DNA of 64,000 nt, taken from positions 496,001 to 560,000 of the forward strand of contig JAIVFI010000018.1 in NCBI GenBank assembly GCA_025558095.1. Direction: 5' to 3'. The stretch's first letter is position 1; the number at the start of each line of letters is the position of its first letter. Below the pieces are notes generated by a model. It worked only from the letters and a program-made list of their open reading frames with translations. It was not told where the DNA came from and made no database searches. Below, one piece after another: positions 30,590 through 41,086 of this stretch. Made by a program: the position numbers and the translations under genes. The DNA comes from Hyaloraphidium curvatum. Its lineage: Eukaryota > Monoblepharomycota > Hyaloraphidiomycetes > Hyaloraphidiales > Hyaloraphidiaceae.

Positions 30590-32004
30590 ATGGTCTTCAA
30601 AGAAACGCACCCGGACACGTGGCCGGAGTCCGAGATAGCGCTCATCGAGAAAGTCCGGGGCAAGCTCAATGCCCCCCCCGGTGCACTTCTGTCCCCCACC
30701 GCCCTCCGCGCCTCCCTCGCTGATGCGAACCGCATTCCAGGCTCAATGACGTGGGACGAGACCGTCCACATGCTCGACGACGTGTGGGGCGCCATGGGGG
30801 ACCTCGAGGGCTGCAAGGTCACGCAGGTCGACGTGCCGCGCCTCTCGTTCCCCGGCCTGGTCGACCAGCAGCCCGGCGGCACCGTGGACGCGGAGTGGGT
30901 CGAGCCCGCTGCCGGCGCCGCGAAGGATGCCCCCGTTTGCGTCTTCATTCACGGCGGTGTGCATCCGGTGAACGCGGTCGGAGGGGGCGTTCCTTGTCTG
31001 ACCGAAACAACGCCGATTTCCAGGAGGCTACGTGATTGCCTCGAACAAGGTGTACCGCAAGATGGCCGGAGCGTTGGCCAAGCGCGGATGGAGGGTCCTC
31101 AGTGGGTAGCGTCGGCTCTCGTCCACATGCCGGCCTGACGCGTCCATCACAGCCATGGACTACCGCCTCGCGGCCCCCATGGAGCCGCACTTCACGTTCC
31201 CCTGCGGCCTGATCGACATCCTGTCGTGCTACGCCTACGTCATCAAGTCCGGTGTCGACCCCAAGCACGTCGTGATCTCTGGCGACTCGGCCGGAGGCGG
31301 CGGCACCCTCGTGACGGGGATCTACCTCCGGGACCACGGCAAGGAGGCCGGCCTCCCCCAAGCCGCTGCGCTCATCCCGATCTGCCCCTGGTCGGAGCTG
31401 GGTGCAAACAGCCCCTCCTTCAACATCTCCGAGACCCACGACTACCTCGAGAAACCCGGCACGAGGCCCATGGCGCAGATCTACGTCGGCTTCGACGAGG
31501 AGAAATGGAAGAACCCGCTCGTGAGCCCGTGGTACGACGAGGTCAAGGCGGAGAAGCTGCCCCCGATGCTGGTCCGTCGCCCCGCCCCGGTGCCGCGATA
31601 CGGCACGGCCTTACCCGACCCCCTTTTCCCCGCAGTTCTCGCTCGGTGCCCACGACCGCCTGCGCGACGAGGGCCTCGCCACCGCCCTCAAGCGCCTCGC
31701 GGGCGGCGAGCAGCTCGTCGTCGTCGACCACGCGGACCAGCCGCACGTCTTCCAGACCTTTGTCGACCTCCCCGTCGCGCAGCACGCGCTGAACGAGATG
31801 GACAGGTTCGCGCGGGCCGTGATCAAGGGGGACAAGATCGACTTCGGCAAGTTCCATTTCGTGGACCTCGAGAAGGGCGGCAAGGTCAAGGGGCAGAGGG
31901 AGTGGCCGTTGGAGGAGGTGAAGAAGCACATGAGGGAGAAGAGCGCCAAGGCAAAGGCCGACGGGTGGGAGGGTAACCCCGAGATGGAGAAGATGTGGGC
32001 GTGA
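30590..32004 (+). CDS. alpha/beta hydrolase (hormone-sensitive-lipase / fold-3 type)
   Basis: Esterase/lipase-like enzyme of 410 aa; exons 30590-30956, 31024-31101, 31153-31571 and 31636-32004. The oxyanion motif HGGG is rebuilt across intron 1 (VFIHGG then GYVIASNKVYRKMAG), the nucleophile elbow is VVISGDSAGGGG with Ser, the acid is Asp in AHDRLRDEG, and the His is in QPHVFQTF, so the triad is complete. The C-terminal tail is Lys-rich (VKKHMREKSAKAKADG). No signal peptide, so intracellular. Substrate unknown. Convention would call it a GDXG-family lipolytic enzyme; other members act on carboxylesters of small alcohols or sterols. Confidence 0.85.
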
Positions 32005-32207
32005 TCTCGCCCGCGGCCGGTCGGCAACTCCCGGGGCGTTATTGCGGTATTGGAGCCAAAGGAGTCAGTGAACAGCTCACTTCGCTGTACCATTACCCAG
32101 GGTGAAGTCCGCTGATCCGAGAGCGCATGGGACGATTTGATTGGTGACTGGCCTTCCAAAACAACAAGCACCCCTCCGGCATTGCCCCTCTTCCGTCGTG
32201 GTTGGCG

Positions 32208-33059
32208 ATGGCGTACGTCCCTCCTCACCTGCGCAACCGCGCATCGAATGCGTCGAGCGCGTCCGACGCGTCGCAAAGGGCCTCCTCGGGTGCATCGCGG
32301 CCTTCGGCTCCCTCCTCTCCCTTCTTCTCGGACTCGGAGCTGAAGACGGCCTTGGGCGGCGCCTACCACCTCAACACGCTCACGCACGTGCGAGATTCGG
32401 ACGGCTTCGCGGCGGTGGTGATCCACGAGGGGCAGCACCGCGAATGGGCCGAGAAGAAGGTGCTCTGCAAGACGCACCTCGACGTGCTCCGCTCCGCGCG
32501 CGGAAAGGACCCCGCGGACCTGCCGCTGTTCATGGAGATGCCGCGCAAGGGATCGCCGCGGTACGATTTCCACGGGTGGTGGCGGATCGCGGACGTCCAG
32601 TGGCTGGATCCCGACACGGACGGGGAGGAGATCCTCAAGCGGCTCGAGAAGAAGTTCGAGCCCGCGGCGGGGGCGAAAAGCTTCCGAGGGGGTCGCGGGG
32701 GAGGTGCGGGCAGGGGAGGGTTCGCGCGCAGCGAGGCGAGCTGGAAGGAGAGCCTGAGGACGCACTGGGCGCTGGTGACGTTCGAGCAGAACAAGGAGAG
32801 GAAGGATCCGTTCGTGCCGCTGCCTCCGCCAGCAAAAGGAGCTTCGGGCGAGGACACTCCGGCACAGTCCGACAAGGGCTCGGGAAGCACTGGCCAGGCG
32901 GCAGGGGCGACGTCGGCTCCATCGGTTCAGAAGTCAACTGCTCCAGCTGCTGATTCGGAGGCCCCAAGCGTTGGAGCGGACGATGCTGCGCAACCCGAGA
33001 CCGCCAAGGATGACTCTCTAGATGCTGTCGTAGGAGTCGCCGAGGAAGCCCACGAGTAG
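32208..33059 (+). CDS. YVPPHLR-motif RGG protein, unknown
   Basis: Single-exon 283-aa protein. The first residues, MAYVPPHLRNR, match the N-terminal motif of Ded1/DDX3-like and some eIF4E- or RNA-associated proteins. A folded middle region (about residues 45-145: TLTHVRDSDGFAAVVIHEGQ, then YDFHGWWRIADVQWLDPD) is followed by an RGG-type stretch (FRGGRGGGAGRGGFA) and a long acidic Ser/Ala-rich disordered tail. RGG stretches often bind RNA. The middle region resembles uncharacterised fungal domains with aromatic Tyr-x-Gly-Trp patterns, but I cannot name it. It could act in translation or RNA metabolism; this is inference. Confidence 0.6.
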   Translation: MAYVPPHLRNRASNASSASDASQRASSGASRPSAPSSPFFSDSELKTALGGAYHLNTLTHVRDSDGFAAVVIHEGQHREWAEKKVLCKTHLDVLRSARGKDPADLPLFMEMPRKGSPRYDFHGWWRIADVQWLDPDTDGEEILKRLEKKFEPAAGAKSFRGGRGGGAGRGGFARSEASWKESLRTHWALVTFEQNKERKDPFVPLPPPAKGASGEDTPAQSDKGSGSTGQAAGATSAPSVQKSTAPAADSEAPSVGADDAAQPETAKDDSLDAVVGVAEEAHE

Positions 33060-33270
33060 GAGCAGTCCTGAGGGGCTTCGCCAAAAGCTTTCCACATCTT
33101 CTTCCACTCTCTGATGAACCGTCATCTGTACTCCTGTAGCTGATGAAATTGAGCTGATGATCTGCATACATGTGAGTTCGGTGCCTCCGAAGCGGCGGTT
33201 GATGGATGACGGACTTGCACGGGCAGGCGGTGTCCTCTCCCACCACTCTCGCCAACCGCAACCCGCCACG

Positions 33271-36200
33271 ATGACCAAGGCGGCGAGCGGTTCGGCGAAG
33301 AAGCCGGCGGCCAAGCCCGTGGCGTCGCAGCGGACTATCGCGAGCTACTTCACGGCGCCCGGGGCGCGACCTGCGGCGCCCTCTCCGCCCCAGCCCGCCC
33401 GCGCGCCGCCCGCGTCCGCCGAGCCCGCGCGGGGCGCCAACCGCTTCTCGCAGTTTGCTGCCGGCGCGGTTGTTGACCTGGACGGCGACGAGGGGCCGCC
33501 CGCCTCCGCGCCGGCCGGGTCGCGCTCGCCGGGCCGGCCGTCCCCCCCGCACTCGGCGTCGTCGGGCGCGTCGGCCGCGCGTCCTCCGCCGGCGCTGCCG
33601 CTGCAGGTGGACTCGGAGGGCGAGGTGGACGTCGCGCCGCGCAAGAAGCGCGCCAGGAAGGCCGTCGTGGAGTCGGACGACGACTTTGGCGCGGTGGGCG
33701 GCTCCGACGAGGAGGCGCGGCCGGCAAGGGCCTCGCTCTACGATGCCCTGTTGTCTTCGTCGCCGCACAGGAAGCAGGGCAAGGGCAAGGGGAAGGCCGC
33801 CGCAGGGGAGCGCAGGGTGGACCTGGACTCGTTCCGCCTCCTCAAGGGCCAGCAGCCTCCGCAGGAGGAGGACGCCGCGCCCGACCCCGCCAAGGAGGCT
33901 CGCCGCCAGGAGTTTGTGCGCAAGTTCGACATGCACGTGACCGAGGAGATGGCGGCCCAGAAGCGCCGGCGCGGCCTCGACGGGGAGGCCGAGGATGGCG
34001 AGCCCGGGGAGGAGGAGGCGTCCGAGGACGAGGAGCCGAAAGCCAAGAAGCAAAAGACGGCCAAAGGCAGCGGCAAGGCGGGCGGCGGGACCAAGTTCAC
34101 CCCGCTCGAGATGCAGTTCGTGGACCTGCGGAAGCGGTACCCGGGGGTCCTGCTGGTGATCGAGGTCGGGTACAAGTTCCGGTTCTTTGACGACGACGCG
34201 AGGGTAGGTCTCTCGTGGCGCACTGTCCTGCCTTCTTTGATCGGTGTGCCGCAGACCGCCGCCAAGCACCTCGGCATCGTCGCCTACCACGACCACAACT
34301 TCCTCACCTGCTCCATCCCCGTGCACCGCCTCCCCGTGCACGTCAAGAAGCTCGTGCACTCGGGGTACAAGGTCGGCGTGGTGCGGCAGGTCGAGACCGC
34401 GGCGCTCAAGAAGACGTCGGACAACCGCAACGCGCCCTTCACGCGCAAGCTGGCCGGCCTCTATACCAAGTCGACCATGGTCGACGACCTCGGGGCGTCG
34501 GACCCGGCGCTGGATTCGGGGGTCGTGGAGACGGCGGCGAGCGGGTTCCTGATGTGCGTGTGGGAGGAGTCGGACGGCGCGGGCAAGGGAAAGGGGAAGG
34601 ACGCGGTGCGGATCAGCGTGCTGGCGGTGCAGGTGAACACGGGCGAGGTGGTGTTTGACGAGTGGGTCGAGAAGGGAGGCAGCAGGGGTGAGCGTCATCT
34701 GCCGGGTCGCCGACGTGCGGGTCCTGAATCACCCTCTTCGCAGGCGACTTCGAGACGCGGTTGCTCCACCTGCACCCCGCCGAGATCATCCTCCCCGCCG
34801 CCCCCCTCTCCCACGAAACCGAGCGTCTCATCTCGAGCTACGTCGCCAACCTCGGCGACGACTCGCCCCGCCTGGAGCGCGTGCAGGACGGCTGGTTCCG
34901 CCGCGAAAAGGCCAAGGACTACCTCGCGCAGTTTCGGGACCGGGAGCGGGGCGGGGGCGACAACGGCCTGCTCATGTCCGGCCTGTCCTCCGATTTGCCC
35001 GAGGGCGTGCAGATCTGCCTGGCCGCGCTGCTGCGGTACCTGCAGGATTTCGGCCTCTCGCAGGTGCTCAAAATTACCTCGGCCTTCTCGCCCTTTGTCA
35101 GCAGGACGAGCATGGTGCTGGACGCCAACGCGCTCAGGAACCTGGAGATCTTCGAGACGTCGGTGGGCAAGGAGGGGAGCCTGGTGAGCGTGATGGACCG
35201 GACGTGCACGGGGTTCGGGGGGAGGATGATGCGGAACTGGATCTCGAAGCCGCTGGTCGACGTCGAGTGGGTGCTTCCTCGTCTACCTGCTCTTCTCCGG
35301 CTGAACCTCCTCCAGCGCCCTCCGTCTGCGGACCGACGCGGTCGAGCACCTCGTCCGCCTGGCCAACTCCCCGACCCTCACCTCCCTCAAGGACCTCCTC
35401 CGCTCCCTCCCCGACCTCGAGCGGTCCATCACTCGCATCCGGTACAACCGGATCGGCCCCTCGGAGCTGCTCGGCACCCTCGAAGCATTCGGCCGCTGCG
35501 CCGCCTTTGCCGGCACCCCCGCGGGCGCCGTCCTCGCCTCCTCGGGCGGGCTGCTCGAGAGCCTCGTCGCCGCGCTGCCCGGGGCCGGGCCGGCGGCCGC
35601 CGAGGCGATGGATGCGTTCGACCACAATGCGGCGAGGGACAACGTCAGGGCGGAGCTGTTCGTCGACAACGAGGAGCGCGGGGAAAAGGTGCGCACGAGC
35701 AAGGAGGGGATCGCGCGGTGCGAGGCGGAGCTGGAGGAGATACTGGCCGAGGCAAAGAGGGCGATGAAGGGCAAGGCGACGGTGCAGTTTGTTTCCGTGG
35801 CCAAGGACGAGGTATGTTGCTCCGTCGCAGCTCCGAAAGCGATGCTTATGGGGCCCCGTGCAGTACCTGCTCGAGATCAAGAAGCAGGCCGAGGGCAGCG
35901 TGCCCAAAAGCTGGCGCAAGCACTCGGGCACCAAGGCCCTCTCGCGCTTCCGCACGCCGGACGTGGAGGAGAAGATGGAGGAGCGGCAGCGGTACCAGGA
36001 GACGCTGGCGGCGGACGCCGAGGCGGCGTGGACAGAATTCGTGGCCGAGCTCGCGGACAAGCACGACGAGTTCAGGGCGGTGGTCAAGGCGCTGGCGGAT
36101 TTGGACTGCCTTTGTGGTTTGGGTGGGTGCTGCTATCCGGCAAAGCCGAGCTCTTGCTGACAGCTTGTCTAGCCATCGTCGCGCAGCAGGCGGGCTACGT

Positions 36201-37057
36201 CAAGCCCGTCTACTCGCCGACGCCCATGATCTCCGTCCAGCAAGCGCGGCATCCGATGCTCGAGAACCAGCTCCGCTCGTCCTCGGGTTCGTTCGTACCC
36301 AACGACTTTTCGATGGACCCGGAGAAGCGCTGCATCGTGCTCACTGGCCCGAACATGGGCGGCAAGTCGTGCGCAGTGCGCACCCTCGCCCTCGTCTGCA
36401 TCATGGCGCAGATCGGCTCCTACGTGCCTGCCGAATCCGCCGAGCTCGGGGTCCTGGACGCTGTGCACACCCGCATGGGCGCCTCGGACACGCTGCAGAA
36501 GTCGACCTTCATGGTGGAGCTCTCGGAGACGTGCGAGATCATCAGGGCGGCGTCGCCGCGCTCGCTCGTCATCCTGGACGAGCTCGGCAGGGGGACGTCG
36601 ACGCACGACGGGATGGCGGTGGCGTACGCGACGCTGAGGCACTTTGCCGAGACGGTGAAAAGCCTGACGGTGTTTGTCACCCACTACCCCATCATCGGGC
36701 GCCTGGAGAAGGAGCTTCCCGACAATGGTGGGCGGATTGGTAGTTGGCCAGCAACGGCAGCATTGACCGACAACCACTTACCCGACAGTCGTGCGCAATT
36801 TCCACATGGGATTCCTGGAGGTCCCTCCGGAGTCTGGCGACGGGTCCGCGGCCTCTAACCAGATCGTGTTCCTATACAAGCTGGTGCCCGGCATCGCAAC
36901 GCACTCCTACGGGCTCAACGTCGCCCGCCTCGCGAGGTTGCCCGAGGAGGTGATCGAGGTGGCCGGGGTCAAGGCGCTTGAGGCCGAGGAGCTTGCCGGG
37001 GAGAGGGAGAAGATGGGCCTCGCGAAGCGGTTCAAGGAGGTGTGGGCTTCTGCGTGA
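33271..37057 (+). CDS. MSH3: DNA mismatch repair protein MSH3
   Basis: MutS homologue that pairs with MSH2 (MutS-beta) to bind insertion/deletion loops. Seven exons (33271-34203, 34255-34687, 34744-35266, 35316-35811, 35864-36113, 36173-36727, 36789-37057) sum to 1152 codons plus stop. The N-terminus holds a PCNA-binding box QRTIASYF. The mismatch-binding domain reads [30 protein letters not shown]-type residues and [19 protein letters not shown], diagnostic of MSH3 rather than MSH6. The ATPase has Walker A GPNMGGKS (about residue 936), Walker [17 protein letters not shown] and the THYP switch. Intron 1 (51 nt) is in frame and stop-free. All introns are short and GT-AG. The start at 33271 places the PIP box at the extreme N-terminus as in other MSH3/MSH6. 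Confidence 0.95.
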
Positions 37058-37099
37058 TTTCGATACCCAAGCGGTTTCTTTCCGATACCCTGTAATCAA

Positions 37100-37290
37100 A
37101 TCTGCGAAGATTCCTGCCATCTCCCATTGTGGGTTTTGGGTCCCGCGCCCACATGAAGACGGTCTCGCCCTCCGCTTCCGCCTGAACCAAAGCTCTTCCT
37201 GTTCACTTTACAATGGATCCAATCACCTCTGCCTGGGGATCTCAAAGGGCCTGTGTTGAACAGCGCCGGCACCTGTGCCCTAGCCTTCCT
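37100..37290 (-). pseudogene. rearranged copy of the 3' end of the thioesterase gene
   Basis: Minus-strand reading of 37115-37190 gives QAEAEGETVFMWARD, nearly identical to the C-terminus of the thioesterase at 38996-39961, and the copy continues into that gene's 3' flank (GAGATGGCAGGAATC). A second block near 37245-37290 matches the gene's further downstream flank (GTTGAACAGCG with neighbours). The two blocks are in the opposite order from the source, so this is a scrambled fragment, not a gene. Confidence 0.7.
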
Positions 37291-37523
37291 ATCGCGTCAA
37301 GATCGATGCTGTCCCGGCAGCCCCCGCGCTCCTCCACACGTCCAGCACCTCTCACAAGGCCCCACGACCTTCAAATGCCCGTTTCGCGCCAGCGTTCCCC
37401 CATAGGCCCTGCCGCACTTCAGGCGGCGCGACGAAGCACGAGTGCTCGATTACTCGGCGGGCGGCGCGCCATGCCGCGGGCAGCCAGACGTCCGTTCGCC
37501 CGGCCCGCAGTGGCCAAGAAATG

Positions 37524-38171
37524 CTACTCAGGCTTCACCTTCCCGACACCAAACGGCCACCAGAGAAAGTCCGCCGGCGAACCCCGCAGGGTGAGGGCGG
37601 AAGAACCCCGCACAGCACCCGCGGGTTTCCCGCCCACGAGCAGAGCGTCCGAGTCTTCCGCATCGCTTCGTTCCTCGGTGTCCACAACGTTCTTCGGCGG
37701 CCTCTGTCCGTGGCTGCTGGGGGCGTAGTCGATTGCCAGGCCGGCCGGCGGCTCCGGCGACACACCGTAGAGGAGCTCTCGCCAGCCGGTCAAGGAGAAA
37801 ACGTCCGATGACTCCCAAAATGATATGTAGGAAAGGTTGAAGATGCCGACCAAGTGAGCGCCGTCCACGAGGTCCTTCCCGTCCGGAATTGGGATGCGCC
37901 CTCGGGGGAGATGCGGCCCCGTCGTCGCCCTCTCCTCCACGTCCTCCTCCGCCGGCATGGGTCCCGGACCGCAGCAAACCCGCAGCTCGAGACACCAGTA
38001 CAGCCTCGAGCGAAGCTGCAGGGCATCGCCGACGGCGTCGTACAGGTTGACGAGGTCGCGGACGCGCGAGCCCGGGCCGATGGGGACGGGGAACCAGAAG
38101 CGGCCCGGGAGCACGCGCACGAGGAGGCGGGACGTTTGCAAAGGACCGTCCGAGGAGTTCGACGCCGACAT
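37524..38171 (-). CDS. hypothetical protein
   Basis: Single-exon frame of 215 aa starting MSASNSSDGPLQTSRLLVRV. Family not recognised. The N-terminal half looks folded, with hydrophobic and aromatic patterning (RFWFPVPIGPGSRVRDLVNL, then LRSRLYWCLELRVCCGPG) and a later HLVGIFNLSYISFWESS. The C-terminal 70 residues are low in complexity and may be partly intronic or disordered. No signal peptide. It lies between the MSH3 3' flank and a small membrane-type frame. Moderately likely to be real because of the patterned N-terminal half. Confidence 0.4.
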   Translation of the reverse strand: MSASNSSDGPLQTSRLLVRVLPGRFWFPVPIGPGSRVRDLVNLYDAVGDALQLRSRLYWCLELRVCCGPGPMPAEEDVEERATTGPHLPRGRIPIPDGKDLVDGAHLVGIFNLSYISFWESSDVFSLTGWRELLYGVSPEPPAGLAIDYAPSSHGQRPPKNVVDTEERSDAEDSDALLVGGKPAGAVRGSSALTLRGSPADFLWWPFGVGKVKPE

Positions 38172-38489
38172 CTGAAGGGGGGCTTCGAGTCCAAGGGGCT
38201 CCAATCGTGCGTCGTCGGGCTCCCCGGAACTTTCGTATCGTCAACATCAACCAGCCTGCCGTGTTTGAGCGGGAATTTGCTGTCGGACACAGGGGCGCCA
38301 CGCTCTACGTCGCTCTGGGCGATTTGTCCCCGCTTTTCTCAGTGATCTACGCCGTTTCCCGGGACTCGGAGGACCTGACAGACACTGAGATCGTGCGCTC
38401 TCCTGGCGGGCCGCTATTGACGCCGGTGCGCGACCTGCAACTGCTTGCGCGGGAAACTGGGACGCCAATTCGCTGGAACACCAGACTAG

Positions 38490-38786
38490 ATGCGGTTCTC
38501 ACGGAGGATACCATCTTGTTCATTGATCGAGGCCTTACTGCTTTTCTTCGTGATCTGCGTGGGTATGTCGGGTATGCGGGAGAACTTAGTCCTCATTTAT
38601 GATTCCACAGCGGCAAACATCGACGCAATGATGCGTTCGAATGAGTTGCTCAAGACGCTGCTGAACTGGGGTATACCGCTCTTCCTGACGTCCTTGGTTG
38701 GGTTCGCAGTCGTTGGAGTTTGCGTGATCTATCTGATCGTTGTACCACTGGGCTGGAGGATGTACTGGTACAGTTGGCCGGTATAG
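38490..38786 (+). CDS. possible small two-helix membrane protein
   Basis: Frame of 98 aa with two hydrophobic segments (IEALLLFFVICVGM and WGIPLFLTSLVGFAVVGVCV then IYLIVV) separated by a polar loop. An in-frame stop lies just upstream of the Met. An overlapping frame at 38207-38602 in another phase looks partly protein-like, but I found no splice that joins the two. Function unknown; the hydrophobic segments are the only support. Confidence 0.3.
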   Translation: MRFSRRIPSCSLIEALLLFFVICVGMSGMRENLVLIYDSTAANIDAMMRSNELLKTLLNWGIPLFLTSLVGFAVVGVCVIYLIVVPLGWRMYWYSWPV

Positions 38787-38995
38787 ATAGCTCGTACGTT
38801 GCTACTTCGAAGAAACCGCAAAGCGATTACCAGACTCAGACTCGGTACCCGCCACACCCGAGGCAGGGCGTGGTCACGTGGGCCAAACGAGGCCCCCGTC
38901 CGGGAGAGATTAAGACGAAAGTCTCCCGCCCTCGAAAGGCCGGTCGTTGAACAGCGCTGGCACCTTTCCCTTCGCCTTACAGATTCCTGCCATCT

Positions 38996-39961
38996 CTATA
39001 GTTTTTCGAGGTCCCGCGCCCACATGACGACGGTTTCGCCCTCCGCTTCCGCCTGTACCGTGTTGAAGGCACCCCCCGGCTGGTCCTCCGGATCCCAAGC
39101 CGTCGTCCTGCCGCCGGTACTGAGGACCTGGGCCCTGATCTTCACGCGCCGGCCCTTCCTCTCCACCGCTTTAGCCACCACAAGTAGCGGGGTGAGTAGA
39201 GGAGTTCTTCTCCTCAGCTTCCCGGAGAGATTGCCGACAAGATTCGACGGCACGCCCCGAAACTGTCTGATCCGGTGTCCCAAGGATGCCATGATAAAGG
39301 CGCTCTCACGCGGGGTGTAGGGCGGTTTCGAGGCTCCTCGTGCCCGAAACGCAGCGAGCTCTTCCTCCGAAACGACGAAACCGTTCAGCTTGAGGCGACC
39401 CGGGTCACGGTCGTGCTCTGCCAGGGCCATGGATAGAAAGTCGTGGCTCCGCCCGGTCTCAAAGACGGCCTCCTCGTTCGTCTTCCACGGCTTGATGTCG
39501 TTCGGGTCAACCGAAGCCTCCAAAGTGACTTGAATGGCATACAACATCCCGCAGACTCCAATCATGTCGTCCAGGAGGGCGAAGACGGAACCGCCGTGGC
39601 ACGACCCCGGCGGCCCCTGGGCATTCTCCCCGAAAATCGCGCGCCCGATCATGGTGTCGCGAGCAAACGCGTACTTTACGTAAATCGCGTCGCCGTCGAG
39701 CACGGCCCGCGGGTCAAACTCGGTTCCTTCGTTCCTTCGAAACTCCCCGCCATGGAGGAAAGAGACGCGCTTTATCGGACCGACCGACGCCACCCGCAAG
39801 TCCGCAAACTGTTGAGAGTCCATGACGTCGGGATGAATCGGTGCCAGGAGCTCCGTCGCGAGCGGAGACGGCACGAGAGGAGTCGAGAAAGCGGGAAAAG
39901 GATCCGTCCATCGCACGGCCCGTTGATCTTCCAGAGTAGTCGGGAAATGAGAGCGCGGCAT
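38996..39961 (-). CDS. hotdog-fold thioesterase (PaaI/THEM4-like)
   Basis: Single-exon protein of 321 aa. The segment GPPGSCHGGSVFALLDDMIG is the active-site helix of PaaI/THEM-type acyl-CoA thioesterases (HGG followed by Asp), and the C-terminal strands (RVKIRAQVLSTGG, then NTVQAEAEGETVVMWARDL) fit the second half of a hotdog domain. Between them lies a charged insert of about 90 residues (AEHDRDPGRLKLNGFVVSEE) not usual in PaaI. The N-terminal 100 residues are extra. It probably hydrolyses acyl-CoA esters; substrate unknown. Its 3' end has a scrambled copy about 1.8 kb away. Confidence 0.78.
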   Translation of the reverse strand: MPRSHFPTTLEDQRAVRWTDPFPAFSTPLVPSPLATELLAPIHPDVMDSQQFADLRVASVGPIKRVSFLHGGEFRRNEGTEFDPRAVLDGDAIYVKYAFARDTMIGRAIFGENAQGPPGSCHGGSVFALLDDMIGVCGMLYAIQVTLEASVDPNDIKPWKTNEEAVFETGRSHDFLSMALAEHDRDPGRLKLNGFVVSEEELAAFRARGASKPPYTPRESAFIMASLGHRIRQFRGVPSNLVGNLSGKLRRRTPLLTPLLVVAKAVERKGRRVKIRAQVLSTGGRTTAWDPEDQPGGAFNTVQAEAEGETVVMWARDLEKL

Positions 39962-40137
39962 TGTTCTTTCCCTTGCCGAAGACTCCGCGGCACGGAGGTA
40001 CCGGGCTTGGACGTGGCCCTCGGCGCCTTTGAGAGTCTGAGTGGAGGTCGGTGGCTAAGAGGACGGCGTTCCTCAACCTACGCGTACGCCATACATCCAC
40101 ACTAGCTAGCTGTCTTTCAGACCATTTTCCTTCGCTC

Positions 40138-40639
40138 TCAAAGGTTCACGCCCAGGATCAACGCCGCAGCCCCCAGTGCCACGACGCGGGGGAGGTTGAA
40201 CTTCTCCCAGAGTCCGACCAGGTCCAAGACCTCGCCATCGAACATGGTCGGGCTATCCAACAGCGCGTGATTGACAGGAGCGATGACAGCAAAGGTCCAC
40301 GGGAAGGGGAACAGCGCCAGGAGCGCGGCGGCGGCGTTCGCCGGGGTCCTGTCAACATAGTACTGCAGACGCCTTCAGCAGCGCCCAGAGCCTCTGCTGC
40401 CGGGCAAAACGCACCAATCCTGCGCTGCTGAGAAGCGCGAGGGCGGAAGAAGAGACTTGGATGTAGCCCACGCGCGCGAACGACGCCTTGAAGAACTCTC
40501 GCGCGCTGGCGCCGCCGATGGCCCTCATCGCGGGCCCGGCGCCAAACGACCATGCCAGGCCAGCGCCGACAAAGACCGAGGCGGAGATGACGGTGGTGGC
40601 GCGGAAGTAGCGGCCTTTAGGCTCGGAGGGGGACGACAT
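40138..40639 (-). CDS. DUF1772 (anthrone-oxygenase-like) membrane protein, junction unresolved
   Basis: Small membrane protein. The 5' part starts MSSPSEPKGRYFRATTVISA and holds a first helix (VISASVFVGAGLAWSFGAG) and a second (SSSALALLSSAGLV). The 3' part, in another frame, reads LLALFPFPWTFAVIAPVNHA and ends ALGAAALILGVNL, with the PxNxxL-type pattern of DUF1772 proteins, some of which act as anthrone oxygenases in polyketide pathways. No canonical GT-AG intron joins the two parts. A GC-AG intron of about 52 nt would do so; otherwise there is a frameshift. No polyketide synthase is nearby. Confidence 0.6.
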
Positions 40640-41086
40640 CGTGTGGCGTCGAATGGGATGCTGTTGGAAACCCGCCCGCGCGCCCTTTGCCACGGATACC
40701 GGGGCGAATCGTCATCAGGTGGTCGAAACAGACCTACTAGAAAGCAAATCCTACCGAGATGCGAGTTGGCACGTCAATGAGATTGATGAAAGCGGCCGTT
40801 GGTCAAACGGGCGCCGGTGGTCAACGGGCCGACGTCTCGAAGCCGTCCAAGCGATACATCCATTGCGAATTGACCATCCAGGCAATGGCATGTCAGTGGA
40901 TCGGTTGAATCTAGCTACATAGTCTGGCACACGGGGCGTTGGTTGAGCGGCCGGGTGAACCGACGCGCGCTGTCTCCCGTCCGGCACAAACACACTCCTT
41001 CCCTCCAAGCGTTAGCGCAGTCTGCTGTCTCCCGTCCGGCACAAACGGACTTCCTGCCGACCAATCGCCATCGCCCGCCGTCCGCG
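40640..41086. other. intergenic region
   Basis: Divergent upstream region of the DUF1772 and enoyl-CoA hydratase genes. It holds a short direct duplication: CTGTCTCCCGTCCGGCACAA occurs twice, near 40971 and 41022, just upstream of the hydratase start. Confidence 0.6.
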
